DNA of 64,000 bases from Micromonospora zingiberis (GTDB lineage Bacteria > Actinomycetota > Actinomycetes > Mycobacteriales > Micromonosporaceae). The position numbers and the translations under genes are program-made. A model generated the notes under the pieces. That model was not told where the DNA came from, did not search any database, and saw only the letters and a list, made by a program, of their open reading frames with translations. Numbering within the stretch: position 1 is the stretch's first letter; the number at the start of each line of letters is the position of its first letter. The stretch lies in the NCBI RefSeq assembly GCF_004331455.1, contig NZ_SJJR01000016.1, forward strand, positions 1 to 64,000, written 5' to 3'. Of this stretch, positions 25,381 to 33,477 are shown in pieces.

Positions 25381-26078
25381 CGAAGACCACCGGCGAGTGG
25401 AGCGTCCAGGCCGAGGCCGGTGTGGTCGATCACGCCGTCCCGCATGACGATCTCGCGATCGGCGTACGCGGCGATTCTGGGCTCGTGCGTGACCAGCACC
25501 ACCGCCGTCCGCTGCTCACCGGCGAGCCGGACCAGATGGGTGAGCAGCTGCTCGCCGGTGACCGTGTCGAGGGCGCCGGTCGGTTCGTCGGCGAACAGCA
25601 CCCTCGGCTCGGTCACCAGTGCCCGCGCGATCGCACAGCGCTGCTGTTGGCCGCCGGACATCTCGCCGGGCCGCACGTCGGCGAGTTCCGCCACGCCCAG
25701 CCGGTCCAGCCAGTTCAGCGCCGCCGTCCGGGCCGCTCGCCGCCCCGTGCCGGCGAGCAACAACGGCAGCGCGACGTTCTCCGCCCCGGTCAACTCGGCG
25801 ACGAGGTGACCGAACTGGAACAGCACGCCGAACTCGGTACGCCGCAGCCGGGACCGGGCCGCCTCGGACCAGGTGTCGATCCGATGGCCGCGCCAGGTCA
25901 CCTCGCCCGCGTCGGGGCGCAGGATGCCCGCGAGGCAGTGCAGCAGGGTGGACTTGCCGCAGCCGCTCGGCCCGGTCACCGCGACGATCTCGCCCTCGGC
26001 GATGTCGAGCGTGAGGCCGCGCAGCGCGGGTGTCGGCCCGTACGACTTCACCAGACCGCGAGCGTGGAGTTGCGTCAC
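25377..26078 (-). CDS. ABC exporter ATP-binding protein (MacB/LolD type)
   Basis: 233 residues with Walker A G36-P-S-G-C-G-K-S-T, signature M-S-G-G-Q-Q-Q-R, Walker B V-L-F-A-D-E-P-T and a switch histidine (V-T-H-E). Start GTG at 26078 overlaps the padR stop (GTGA). The open frame extends further upstream only as a shadow of padR. It is the partner of the FtsX-like permease downstream and is therefore probably repressed together with it by PadR. Confidence 0.92.
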   Translation of the reverse strand: MTQLHARGLVKSYGPTPALRGLTLDIAEGEIVAVTGPSGCGKSTLLHCLAGILRPDAGEVTWRGHRIDTWSEAARSRLRRTEFGVLFQFGHLVAELTGAENVALPLLLAGTGRRAARTAALNWLDRLGVAELADVRPGEMSGGQQQRCAIARALVTEPRVLFADEPTGALDTVTGEQLLTHLVRLAGEQRTAVVLVTHEPRIAAYADREIVMRDGVIDHTGLGLDAPLAGGLR

Positions 26079-26611
26079 GAGTGCACCTCCCGGTGCCAGT
26101 CGGCGACCCGCTCCAAGGTGGTCTGCAACCACCGCAGGTCGGCGTCGAGATGGGTGATGGCGTAGTCGGCCCCGACGATGTCCGCCACGGTCGCCGACGG
26201 CGCCGTCTTCAACGCGGTCAGCTCGCGCAGCCGCTCGGTGTGCGCCCGGCGCTGCGCGATCAGGTAACCCCGTGCCCGGTCGGTGTCGGCGACCAGCAGA
26301 GCCACCACCACCTTGGCGAACAGGGTGCTGTTCACGTACGGAATCGGTGGTTCGACGGTGCCCAGCCACTGATCCAGCGTGGCCCGCCCCTGTTCGGTCA
26401 GCGCGTACGCCATGCGGTCGGGGCCGGCGAGGCGATCCTGGCCGGCCGGGGTCACCAGGCCGTCCCGCAGCAGGCGACCCAGGGTGGCGTAGACCTGCCC
26501 GAACGCGAGTGGACGGGCCTGCGGCAGCCGCTGGTCATGGGCTCGCTTCAACTCGTACCCATGTTTGGTGCCGCTGGCGAGCAGACCCAGCAGGACGTGC
26601 GGAGTGGACAC
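26075..26611 (-). CDS. PadR-family transcriptional regulator
   Basis: 178 residues: N-terminal winged helix (about 1-85, beginning H-V-L-L-G-L-L-A, with the conserved Y-E-L-K) and a C-terminal helical dimerisation domain (PadR_C / Vir_act_alpha). It is first in the operon with the ABC exporter. A 19-bp near-perfect palindrome lies 8 bases upstream of its GTG start, so it probably represses itself and the exporter until a ligand binds. Confidence 0.9.
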   Translation of the reverse strand: MSTPHVLLGLLASGTKHGYELKRAHDQRLPQARPLAFGQVYATLGRLLRDGLVTPAGQDRLAGPDRMAYALTEQGRATLDQWLGTVEPPIPYVNSTLFAKVVVALLVADTDRARGYLIAQRRAHTERLRELTALKTAPSATVADIVGADYAITHLDADLRWLQTTLERVADWHREVHS

Positions 26612-26618
26612 CCGCCCA

Positions 26619-26637
26619 CTATTCGCTCAGTGAATAG
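26619..26637. promoter_or_regulatory. Candidate PadR operator
   Basis: CTATTCGCTCAGTGAATAG: outer arms CTATTC/GAATAG are perfect and the inner CT/AG also pair. It is placed directly upstream of the padR start codon. The remaining 26638-26774 shows nothing further. Confidence 0.6.
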
Positions 26638-26774
26638 CGGGTGTCAAGACCCCGATCGATACCCGACGGTCAGGCGGCCACCGGCCGGGCCCGGGTCGCG
26701 GGCACGGCCTGCGGCGCGCACGCCGACCGAGCACCGCTACTTCGAGCGGTCGTACGGCCAGCGTGCGCGGATGG

Positions 26775-27113
26775 TCAGACCGCCGGGGTGGCCAGTGGGC
26801 GGTGCAGGAGTCGGGCGCCTCCGCTGAGTGCGATGACCCGCGCCGGTCCGCCCCGGACGGCGGTGATGGTCACCTGTTGTCCATGCTCGTGGGCCTTTTC
26901 CCTGACCTGCAGTAGGGCGGAGAGCGCGGCGCAGTCGAGGAACCGCAGCGCCGTCAGATTGAGCCTCAGGTGGGTGACCCACTGGGGTGCCAGCAGGCGC
27001 CCGAGATCCTGCTGGAGTTGGTCAGCGGTGGTCAGGTCGGCCTCACCGGTCAGGCTCACGTACCGGGTGCCGGGTCGCACGTCGTGATAGTCGAATCGCA
27101 GCAGATCGTCCAT
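26775..27113 (-). CDS. STAS-domain protein lacking the phosphorylatable serine
   Basis: 112 residues with the STAS fold (T-G-E-A-D-L-T-T-A near 22-30). The switch motif reads F-L-D60-C61-A-A instead of D-S-x-G, so the residue normally phosphorylated by an RsbW-type kinase is cysteine. It may be a constitutively active antagonist, a decoy, or regulated differently. Start ATG at 27113, where the conserved domain begins; the longer open frame has no family features. It follows the stressosome operon after a 250-bp gap that holds a dispersed repeat. Confidence 0.75.
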   Translation of the reverse strand: MDDLLRFDYHDVRPGTRYVSLTGEADLTTADQLQQDLGRLLAPQWVTHLRLNLTALRFLDCAALSALLQVREKAHEHGQQVTITAVRGGPARVIALSGGARLLHRPLATPAV

Positions 27114-27300
27114 CGCAGACTCGGTCCTTGCCGTGGCTAAGGGCGATTGGAGGGCCGGAGAGGTTGCCACCTTCAATCCGGCGCCGGGGAGGACAGAGCT
27201 TTTCGCGCGGCAGTGCCGACCTCGACGTGACGCGTAGGGCGCCGTATCCGACGGTACTCCCGCCTCAGCGTCCCTGCCAGTGGGCGACATCGCCGCCGGC

Positions 27301-27359
27301 CAGACTGTTAACAGGGGGCCCCGGTACTACCTGAGGCGTTAATAAGGTGCCCTTCCTTT
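27301..27359 (-). repeat. Dispersed ~57-bp repeat, complete copy
   Basis: On the minus strand it reads GGAAAGGAAGGGCACCTTAT, then TAACGCCTCAGGTAGTACCG, then GGGCCCCCTGTTAACAG. It lies immediately after the stop codon of the REC-PP2C gene. Confidence 0.8.
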
Positions 27360-27363
27360 CCGC

Positions 27364-28899
27364 TCAGTGGCGGCGGAGGGCGACGACGGCGACGTCGTCC
27401 TGGATCTCCTCGGGGGCCAGTTCGGCGAGCAACCGCTGGCAGAACCGGTCGAGATCGGCGTCGACCCGAGCCGAGCTGGTTGCCAGCGCGTTCAGTCCCT
27501 CGTCGATGCTGACGTCACGCCGCTCGATGAGCCCGTCGGTGTAGAAGACGATCGTCGCCCCGGGCGGCAAGACGAACTCCAGGTCGGCGGGGCGCGGCGC
27601 CCGCACCCCGAGCAGCGGGGCGGAGTGGTGCACGTAGTCGGTCTTGCCGTCCAGGCTGATCAACGGCGGCAGGTGGCCGGCACTGGCCAGTCGGACCCGC
27701 CCGGTGGCCGGGTCGAGCAGCAGCACGCAGATGGTGGCCAGTTCGTTGGGGAGCAGCGTACGCATCAGCTCGTTGACCCGGTGCAGGATCTGACCCGGCT
27801 GGTGCCCCTCGACCGCGTACGCCCGCACTGCGTGGCGCAGCTCGGCCATCACGGTCGCGGCGTGCAGGGAGTGGCCCGCGACGTCGCCGATCGCCAACAG
27901 CAGGTGACCGTCGAGCATCACCAGTTCGTAGAAGTCGCCACCCACCTCGGTGCGGGCGCTGGCCGGCTCGTAACGGACGGCCAGATCCAGCCCGGCGATC
28001 TCCGGGATGCGTTGCGGGAGCAGGCTGCGCTGAAGGGTCACCGCGATCCGGTGCTCCTCGTCGAAGGACCGTTGCGCCTCGACCGCGGACGCGACCGCCT
28101 GCGCCAACTGGCGCAGCACCGGGGTACGGGCGGTCTGCGTGGCGGTGGGCACCACGACGTAGAGCGGGGCCCGGTCGTCGCGCAGCCGGGCGGCGGCCAC
28201 CGTCACCGTGTCGTCCGACGGCCAGTCGACAAGCGCCCAGTCGGCCGGGTCCTGCACCCGGACGGTGGCGCCGATCGGTGTCCCGCTGTCGTCGACGGTC
28301 CACGGCACCACCCGGGCCGGCGCACCGGGCCCGGCACAGACCCCGGCCAGGCAGTCACCGTCGAAGGTCTCGGCGACCACCGCGGCGGGGCTCTTGAAGA
28401 TCTCCGCAGCCCCCGCCGCCGCCTGTTCCAGCAGCCGGGTGAAGTTCGGCGCCGCGTGCACCGCCACGGTGGTGTCCGCCAGCCCGGTGAGCCGCTCGGC
28501 GAGCAGCTCGGCACGCTGCCGCGCCTGGTAGTAGCGGAGCACCGCGTAGGCGGTGGCGACGAGTTCCTCCGGCTCGATCGGCTCCGCCAGATACGCGTCC
28601 GCGCCTCTGGTGAGGCCCTGCGCACGGTCGGTCGTGTCGATGGCGTGCGCCGAGACGTGGATCACCGGCAACGCCGGGTGGATCGACTTGATCCGTTCGC
28701 AGACCTCGAATCCGCTCAGATCCGGCAGCCGCACGTCGAGGACCACCAGATCGATCGGATCCACCACGACCCGGCTCAGCGCCTCGCTTCCGCTCTCGGC
28801 CTCGACCACGGTGAACCCGGCCCGGGTCAGCCAACTCACCAGCAGGTAGCGCTTGGTGCGACTGTCGTCGACCACCAGCACGGTCGGCGGGGCGTCCAC
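27364..28899 (-). CDS. REC-SpoIIE (PP2C) response-regulator phosphatase
   Basis: About 511 residues. An N-terminal REC domain (D11-D12, phospho-acceptor D55 in V-V-L-D-V-R-L-P) precedes a GAF-like middle and a SpoIIE phosphatase with E-V-G-G-D-F-Y-E, F-Y-T-D-G-L-I-E and D-D-V-A-V-V. It is RsbU/RsbP-like: phosphorylation of REC should switch dephosphorylation of STAS antagonists. GTG at 28899 follows the kinase stop by one base. The kinase next to it is the natural partner. It is last in the stressosome operon. Confidence 0.88.
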   Translation of the reverse strand: MDAPPTVLVVDDSRTKRYLLVSWLTRAGFTVVEAESGSEALSRVVVDPIDLVVLDVRLPDLSGFEVCERIKSIHPALPVIHVSAHAIDTTDRAQGLTRGADAYLAEPIEPEELVATAYAVLRYYQARQRAELLAERLTGLADTTVAVHAAPNFTRLLEQAAAGAAEIFKSPAAVVAETFDGDCLAGVCAGPGAPARVVPWTVDDSGTPIGATVRVQDPADWALVDWPSDDTVTVAAARLRDDRAPLYVVVPTATQTARTPVLRQLAQAVASAVEAQRSFDEEHRIAVTLQRSLLPQRIPEIAGLDLAVRYEPASARTEVGGDFYELVMLDGHLLLAIGDVAGHSLHAATVMAELRHAVRAYAVEGHQPGQILHRVNELMRTLLPNELATICVLLLDPATGRVRLASAGHLPPLISLDGKTDYVHHSAPLLGVRAPRPADLEFVLPPGATIVFYTDGLIERRDVSIDEGLNALATSSARVDADLDRFCQRLLAELAPEEIQDDVAVVALRRH

Positions 28900-28900
28900 G

Positions 28901-30250
28901 TCATATTCCGTTCGCGGGCAGCGAGACGGTGAAGGTGCTGCCCTGACCCGGCACACTGGACAGTTCGAGCGTGCCGCCGAGCAGGGTCACCAGCCGCCGG
29001 GCGTACGGCAGGCCGAGGCCGGTGCCGCCGACCCGGGCCGGCCCCGGCGCCTGGTAGAACTCCTCGAACACCCGCTCGTGCAGTTCCGCCGGAATGCCCG
29101 ATCCGGTGTCGGAGACGAGGAGTTTCCAGCCGTCGCCGTCCCGCTGGGCGCGCAGCCGTACCTCGCCCCGGCTGGTGAACTTCAGGCCGTTGTGCAGCAG
29201 GTTGCGCAGCACCTGGGCGAGCAGCACCTCGTCGGTGCGTACGGTGGCGGGCGCCGGTGGCTCCTCCACCACCAACTCCACCTCGGAGGCGGTACGCAGC
29301 GCCCGGAGAGTGCCGCGCAGCTGACCGAACACGGCCCGCAGATCCACGTCGGTCCAGTTCGGTTCGATCCGCCCCGACTCCGCCTTGGCCAGGTCCAACA
29401 ACTCGTTGACCAGCGAGAGCAGGTCCGAGGCCGACGACCGGATCAGACCGACCTGGCGCTCCTGCTCAAGGGTGAGCGGGTCGGAGGCGGAGTCGGTGAG
29501 CAATCGGGCCAACCCGATGATCGCGGTCACCGGTGCCCGCAGTTCGTGGCTGACATTGGCCAGGAAGCGGGTCTTGGACTCGCTCGCCGAGCGCAGTTGC
29601 GCCGACTTCTCGTCCAACTCGGCGTAGAGGGCCACCACGCCCCGGTTGGTTTCTTCCAGTTCGTCGGTGAGCTGGTGGTACAGCGCCAGCACACCACGGT
29701 TGGTCTGTTCCAGTTCCTCGTTGAGCCGGGCCAGTTCGTCGCGTTGGCTGCGTACCTCGTCGAGGGCGGCGATCAGCTGCGAGTTCTGGGTGGCGAGTTC
29801 CTCCTCCACCGTGCCGGGCACGCTCTGCCCGACCTGGGCGCGCAGTTGCTCGAGACGCTCTGCGGTGAGCGCCTGCGCGGTGACCGGGATACGCCGTGAC
29901 ATCCTCACGACCGTATCCCCCGCCACGGCCACCACGCTCAACGTGTCCACCAGACGCGCCACCGCGCCCGACTGCGGCTCGTACCGCCCGTCGACCAAAG
30001 GGCCGACGGGGTCGAGGTCGACTCGCAGGTGGCACCGCCCGTCCGGGGTGGCGGTGATGCCGAACGCCACATCGGCTCCGCCGACGGCACGCAGCAGGTC
30101 GCGGGCGACCTCGCTCAGGGCGGTGGCAATCCGGACCTGGTCCTGGTGCTCCAGGCCGACCGCCGCCGCGACCTCCCGGCCCCGCTGGCGCACCACGAAG
30201 ATGTCCTGTTCCACCCGCAGCGCCATCCGCAACAGCGGTTCGTAGCTCAT
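28901..30250 (-). CDS. Histidine kinase with coiled-coil sensor region (stressosome operon)
   Basis: About 449 residues, soluble. The N-terminal 130 residues resemble an RsbW/RsbT-like fold without a clear ATP site. A coiled coil (about 148-225) contains a repeated E-x-T-N-R-G-V-x-A-L-Y heptad block. HisKA with S-H235-E-L-R-A-P and a HATPase (D-T-G-S-G-I-P, G-G-T-G-L-G-L) follow. ATG at 30250 overlaps the preceding stop (ATGA). No membrane segment, so the signal is cytoplasmic, possibly the stressosome itself. Confidence 0.85.
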   Translation of the reverse strand: MSYEPLLRMALRVEQDIFVVRQRGREVAAAVGLEHQDQVRIATALSEVARDLLRAVGGADVAFGITATPDGRCHLRVDLDPVGPLVDGRYEPQSGAVARLVDTLSVVAVAGDTVVRMSRRIPVTAQALTAERLEQLRAQVGQSVPGTVEEELATQNSQLIAALDEVRSQRDELARLNEELEQTNRGVLALYHQLTDELEETNRGVVALYAELDEKSAQLRSASESKTRFLANVSHELRAPVTAIIGLARLLTDSASDPLTLEQERQVGLIRSSASDLLSLVNELLDLAKAESGRIEPNWTDVDLRAVFGQLRGTLRALRTASEVELVVEEPPAPATVRTDEVLLAQVLRNLLHNGLKFTSRGEVRLRAQRDGDGWKLLVSDTGSGIPAELHERVFEEFYQAPGPARVGGTGLGLPYARRLVTLLGGTLELSSVPGQGSTFTVSLPANGI

Positions 30251-31260
30251 GGCCACGACCTCGCCACCAGTACGCCGGCGTCGTCGCGCCGGACGCCGGC
30301 GTCCCGCAGCAGCGTGGCGGCCACCACCAGCGGCGACCGGCCCACCAGGCCGGGGTAGTCGGCGAGTCGCCAACGGTCGACGACGCCGTCGCTGTGCATG
30401 ATCAGCAGGCTGTCGGCGTCGAACGGATAGTCGTACTGCCGGATCGTCGGGCGTTGGTGCCCGGCGATGCCGGGCAGGGAGACCAGCCCACGCTGCCGGC
30501 CGTCTCGGGTCGTCACCACTCCGGCGATGTTGCCCAGCCCGGCGTATCGCAGCAGCCCGGCAGCCGGATCCGGCTCGGCTACGGCGAGCGCCGCGCCACG
30601 GGTGTGCGACAACGCCCGGTGCAGGTGGCCGACCACGTCGGCCGGGGACGACGCGGGGGCGGCCCGGAACGCGGTGAGCGCGGCGTCGGAGGCGGCGGCG
30701 GCCAGCGGGCCGTGCCCCAGACCGTCGGTGACCAGCACCTGTCGGCGTTCGCCCACGACCCGCCAGGCGTAGCCGTCCCCGCTGACCGGCTCACCGGTCA
30801 GCGGGCGGGTGAGCCCGCCGACCCAGGGCCGTTCGGTTTCCGGGTCGGCCAACACCTGCACGGCGATGACCGTTCCCCGACCCGGTCGCGAGTACGCGTC
30901 GAACCAGCTGGACTGCCGGACGATCGCCCCCAGTCCGATACCGAGGGTGCCGGTGGTGGAGTGACCGTCGCGGGCGGAGTCGGTGAGATCGGCCATGCCC
31001 GGCCCGGAGTCCACCGCGACCAGTTCCACACCGGCGTCCAACTCGCGGCGAACCGGCCGGAGCAGCAGCACGCCGTCCTCGGCGTGCTTGATCAGGTTGC
31101 TGGTCAACTCGGCCGCGACGATGGCCAGGTCGGCGATCCGGCCGTCGGGCAGCCCCAACTGCCCGCCCAACCGCTCGGCGGCCCGCCGCACCGCGCTGCC
31201 GGCACTGCCGCTCTCCACCCGGAACCAGGTGCCCCGATCGGCAACCGGCTGGGCGGTCAC
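30247..31260 (-). CDS. ATPase-PP2C fusion (RsbT-like ATPase plus RsbX-like phosphatase)
   Basis: About 337 residues. Residues 15-135 are an RsbT/RsbW-type ATPase (A-A-E-L-T-S-N-L-I-K-H-A, D-S-G-P-G-M, L-G-I-G-L-G-A). Residues 150-337 resemble RsbX, the small PP2C that resets stressosomes (V-T-D-G-L-G-H-G, M-H-S-D-G-V-V-D, R-R-D-D-A-G-V-L). It probably dephosphorylates RsbR/RsbS. GTG at 31260 overlaps the rsbT stop (GTGA); an in-frame GTG at 31269 is a less likely alternative. Confidence 0.85.
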   Translation of the reverse strand: MTAQPVADRGTWFRVESGSAGSAVRRAAERLGGQLGLPDGRIADLAIVAAELTSNLIKHAEDGVLLLRPVRRELDAGVELVAVDSGPGMADLTDSARDGHSTTGTLGIGLGAIVRQSSWFDAYSRPGRGTVIAVQVLADPETERPWVGGLTRPLTGEPVSGDGYAWRVVGERRQVLVTDGLGHGPLAAAASDAALTAFRAAPASSPADVVGHLHRALSHTRGAALAVAEPDPAAGLLRYAGLGNIAGVVTTRDGRQRGLVSLPGIAGHQRPTIRQYDYPFDADSLLIMHSDGVVDRWRLADYPGLVGRSPLVVAATLLRDAGVRRDDAGVLVARSWP

Positions 31261-31676
31261 CGGGACCACTTGGTGATCGTGATCCGGGTGCCCTGGCCGG
31301 GGGCGGTCTGGATGTCGAAGTCGTCCACCAGCCGCCGGGCGCCGCTGAGACCGAGGCCGAGGCCACCGCCGGTGGTGTATCCGTCGGTCAACGCCAGTTC
31401 CAGGTCGGCGATGCCGGGCCCGGAGTCGGCGAAGACGATGGTGATGCCGGGTCGGCGGCCGTTGTCCACGGCGGTCACCTCGACGGTGCCGCCGCCGCCG
31501 TAGACCAGGGTGTTGCGGGCGAGTTCACTGGCGGCGGTGACCACCTTGGTCTGGTCGACCAGGGACAACTTGACGGCCACCGCGACGGTACGCACCAACT
31601 GGCGTACCCGTACCACGTCCTCGTCGCTGCCGACCGTCTGCGCCTGCGGCCGGCTCAGGTCGACGCCGCTGGTCAC
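31257..31676 (-). CDS. rsbT: RsbT: stressosome switch kinase
   Basis: 139 residues, the length of RsbT. HATPase motifs are A-S-E-L-A-R-N (50-55), D84-S-G-P-G-I and G-G-G-L-G-L-G-L. In Bacillus RsbT is held by the RsbR-RsbS stressosome; under stress it phosphorylates them, is released, and activates a downstream phosphatase. Here the candidate downstream outputs are the phosphatases encoded next in the operon. Overlaps rsbS by four bases and the next gene by GTGA. Confidence 0.92.
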   Translation of the reverse strand: MTSGVDLSRPQAQTVGSDEDVVRVRQLVRTVAVAVKLSLVDQTKVVTAASELARNTLVYGGGGTVEVTAVDNGRRPGITIVFADSGPGIADLELALTDGYTTGGGLGLGLSGARRLVDDFDIQTAPGQGTRITITKWSR

Positions 31677-32086
31677 GGCGACGCCGTCGGCTCGACGTCC
31701 GAACCGTCGTCGAACTCATCGTGGCGGTCGTGGTCACGCTCGGCCGCGATGAGTTCCATCCCCCGTTCGACGTTCAACGCGGTACGGATCCCGTTGAGCG
31801 ACAGGCCCAGCTCGACCAGGGTGATGGCGACGGCCGGGCGCATCCCGACGACCACCGTCTCCGCGTCGAGCACCCGGGAGATCGAGGCGATGGTGGACAG
31901 CATCCGCCCGACGAAGGAGTCGACGATGTCCAGCGCGGTGATGTCGATGATCACGCCATGGCAGCCGGTGGCGACGATCCGCTCGGCCAGATCCTCCTGG
32001 AGCGCGACCGCCGTCTGGTCGGACATGTCGACCTGGATGGAGACCAGCAGGATGTCGCCGATCTTGAGGATCGGCACGCGCTCCAT
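31673..32086 (-). CDS. rsbS: RsbS: stressosome scaffold STAS protein
   Basis: About 137 residues. The single STAS domain starts I-L-K-I-G-D-I-L-L-V-S-I. The phosphorylatable serine is S57 in I-V-D-S-F, equivalent to Bacillus RsbS S59. The acidic C-terminal tail (R-D-H-D-R-H-D-E-F-D-D) is longer than usual. Start ATG at 32086 overlaps the rsbR stop by one base (TGATG). Confidence 0.92.
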   Translation of the reverse strand: MERVPILKIGDILLVSIQVDMSDQTAVALQEDLAERIVATGCHGVIIDITALDIVDSFVGRMLSTIASISRVLDAETVVVGMRPAVAITLVELGLSLNGIRTALNVERGMELIAAERDHDRHDEFDDGSDVEPTASP

Positions 32087-32946
32087 CACGCCTCCCGACG
32101 TGACTGGCGGCGGCCGGACTCGACCCCGGTGAGCCGCAGCACGTGCCGCAGCGCGTCGGCGAGGCTGGCCTTCGTGGCGATGTCGCCGAACTCGATGCCG
32201 AGCGCGACGATGGTCTGGGCGATCTGCGGCCGGATGCCGGAGATGATGCAGTCGGCGCCCATCAGTCGGGCGGCCACCACGGTCTTCAGGATGTGCTGGG
32301 CGACCTGGGTGTCCACCGCCGGTACGCCGGTGATGTCGATGATCGCGTACGGCGAGCCGGTGTCGACCAGGGTCTGCAGCAGCCGCTCCATCACCACCTG
32401 GGCACGGGCCGAGTCGAGGGTGCCGACCAGCGGCACCGCCACCACGCCCTCCCAGAGCTTGACCACCGGGGTGGACAGCTCCAGCAGTTGCTCGGCCTGG
32501 TCGGCGATCAGGCCCTCCCGGGTGTGCACGTAGCTTTCGAAGGTGAACAGGCCCATCTGGTCGACCATCGCGGCGAAGGCGACGTAGTCGCGCAGCGTCC
32601 GGGTGCTCTGGTCGTCCTCCATCGCGCTCAACAGGGCGTCCTTGAGGGCGAAGACACCGGTGGCGGTCTCGGTGGCGGAGAAGCCCTGGCGGGCCTGCCC
32701 CCGGGACAACTCGGCGAGCACCGCGCGCAGCTCGGTGGCCTCCTCGGCGGCCAGGTCGACCGCGCCCTTGCCGAGGGCGTCGACCAGGGCGCGGTGTAGC
32801 TCCTGCACCTGCCGGAGCAGTTCGGCCTGGCTGAGCCGGCCGCGCAACTGCTCGCCGACGACCTCGGTCCACCGTTGGATGACCCGATCGACCCGGCTGG
32901 TAAGCAGGTCGGCCAGCCGGCCGCTTTCGTCAGTGCTCAGCGCCAT
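32086..32946 (-). CDS. rsbR: RsbR: stressosome sensor protein
   Basis: 286 residues: an N-terminal helical/globin-like sensor half (1-150, RsbRD type) and a C-terminal STAS domain (about 165-275). Both RsbT target threonines appear to be present: T159 in E-L-S-T-P-V and T213 in A-V-D-T-Q, matching T171 and T205 of Bacillus RsbRA. It is first gene of a six-gene operon. It has GAGGGGG 8-12 bases before the ATG and a possible -10, TAGAGT (complement of 32977-32982), about 30 bases upstream. Confidence 0.92.
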   Translation of the reverse strand: MALSTDESGRLADLLTSRVDRVIQRWTEVVGEQLRGRLSQAELLRQVQELHRALVDALGKGAVDLAAEEATELRAVLAELSRGQARQGFSATETATGVFALKDALLSAMEDDQSTRTLRDYVAFAAMVDQMGLFTFESYVHTREGLIADQAEQLLELSTPVVKLWEGVVAVPLVGTLDSARAQVVMERLLQTLVDTGSPYAIIDITGVPAVDTQVAQHILKTVVAARLMGADCIISGIRPQIAQTIVALGIEFGDIATKASLADALRHVLRLTGVESGRRQSRREA

Positions 32947-33109
32947 GACATAACCCCCTCGACCTGGACCGGCCGGACTCTATCACCGGAGACCCCGGAA
33001 CTACTTGCCCCAGGGCAAGGGAATGATGGTGGCCACCCGATCCGCGCCCGTTCTGCGTACCGGGGCTTTGGTGGGATACCGTTCCACCGATAAACAGGAG
33101 GTCTGGCGA

Positions 33110-33466
33110 ATGTCCTTGACGGTGCACACGGAACAGCGCGGTGACGTGGTCGTAGTGGCGGTCGCGGGCGAACTGGACATGGCCACCGCACCGCAGTTGC
33201 AGGACCAGATCACCGACCTGCTCGACAAGGGGCGCAGCCGCCTCGTCTTCGACCTGTCGGAGGTCTCGTTCTGCGACTCCACCGGCCTGTCGGTGTTTGT
33301 CCGGGCCAAGAACAGCTGCGACGAGGCCGGTGGCGTGGTGCGCCTGGCCGCGCCGCAGCGCGGGGTGTTGCGCATCCTTGAGGTGAGCGGCCTGGTGGAG
33401 GTACTGCACACCTACCCGACCGTCGACCAGGCGGTGGCGGGCGACCCCACGCCGGCCTCCTCCTGA
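33110..33466 (+). CDS. STAS-domain anti-sigma factor antagonist (RsbV-like)
   Basis: 118 residues with A-G-E-L-D-M-A-T-A and the intact phosphorylation motif F-C-D56-S57-T-G. It is divergent from rsbR and therefore a likely substrate of the SpoIIE phosphatases of that operon. ATG at 33110 has AGGAGG 8 bases upstream. The longer open frame (from 33005) runs through the promoter region. Its 3' end lies 11 bases from the convergent MFS gene. Confidence 0.9.
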   Translation: MSLTVHTEQRGDVVVVAVAGELDMATAPQLQDQITDLLDKGRSRLVFDLSEVSFCDSTGLSVFVRAKNSCDEAGGVVRLAAPQRGVLRILEVSGLVEVLHTYPTVDQAVAGDPTPASS

Positions 33467-33477
33467 TTCCGGCAGGC

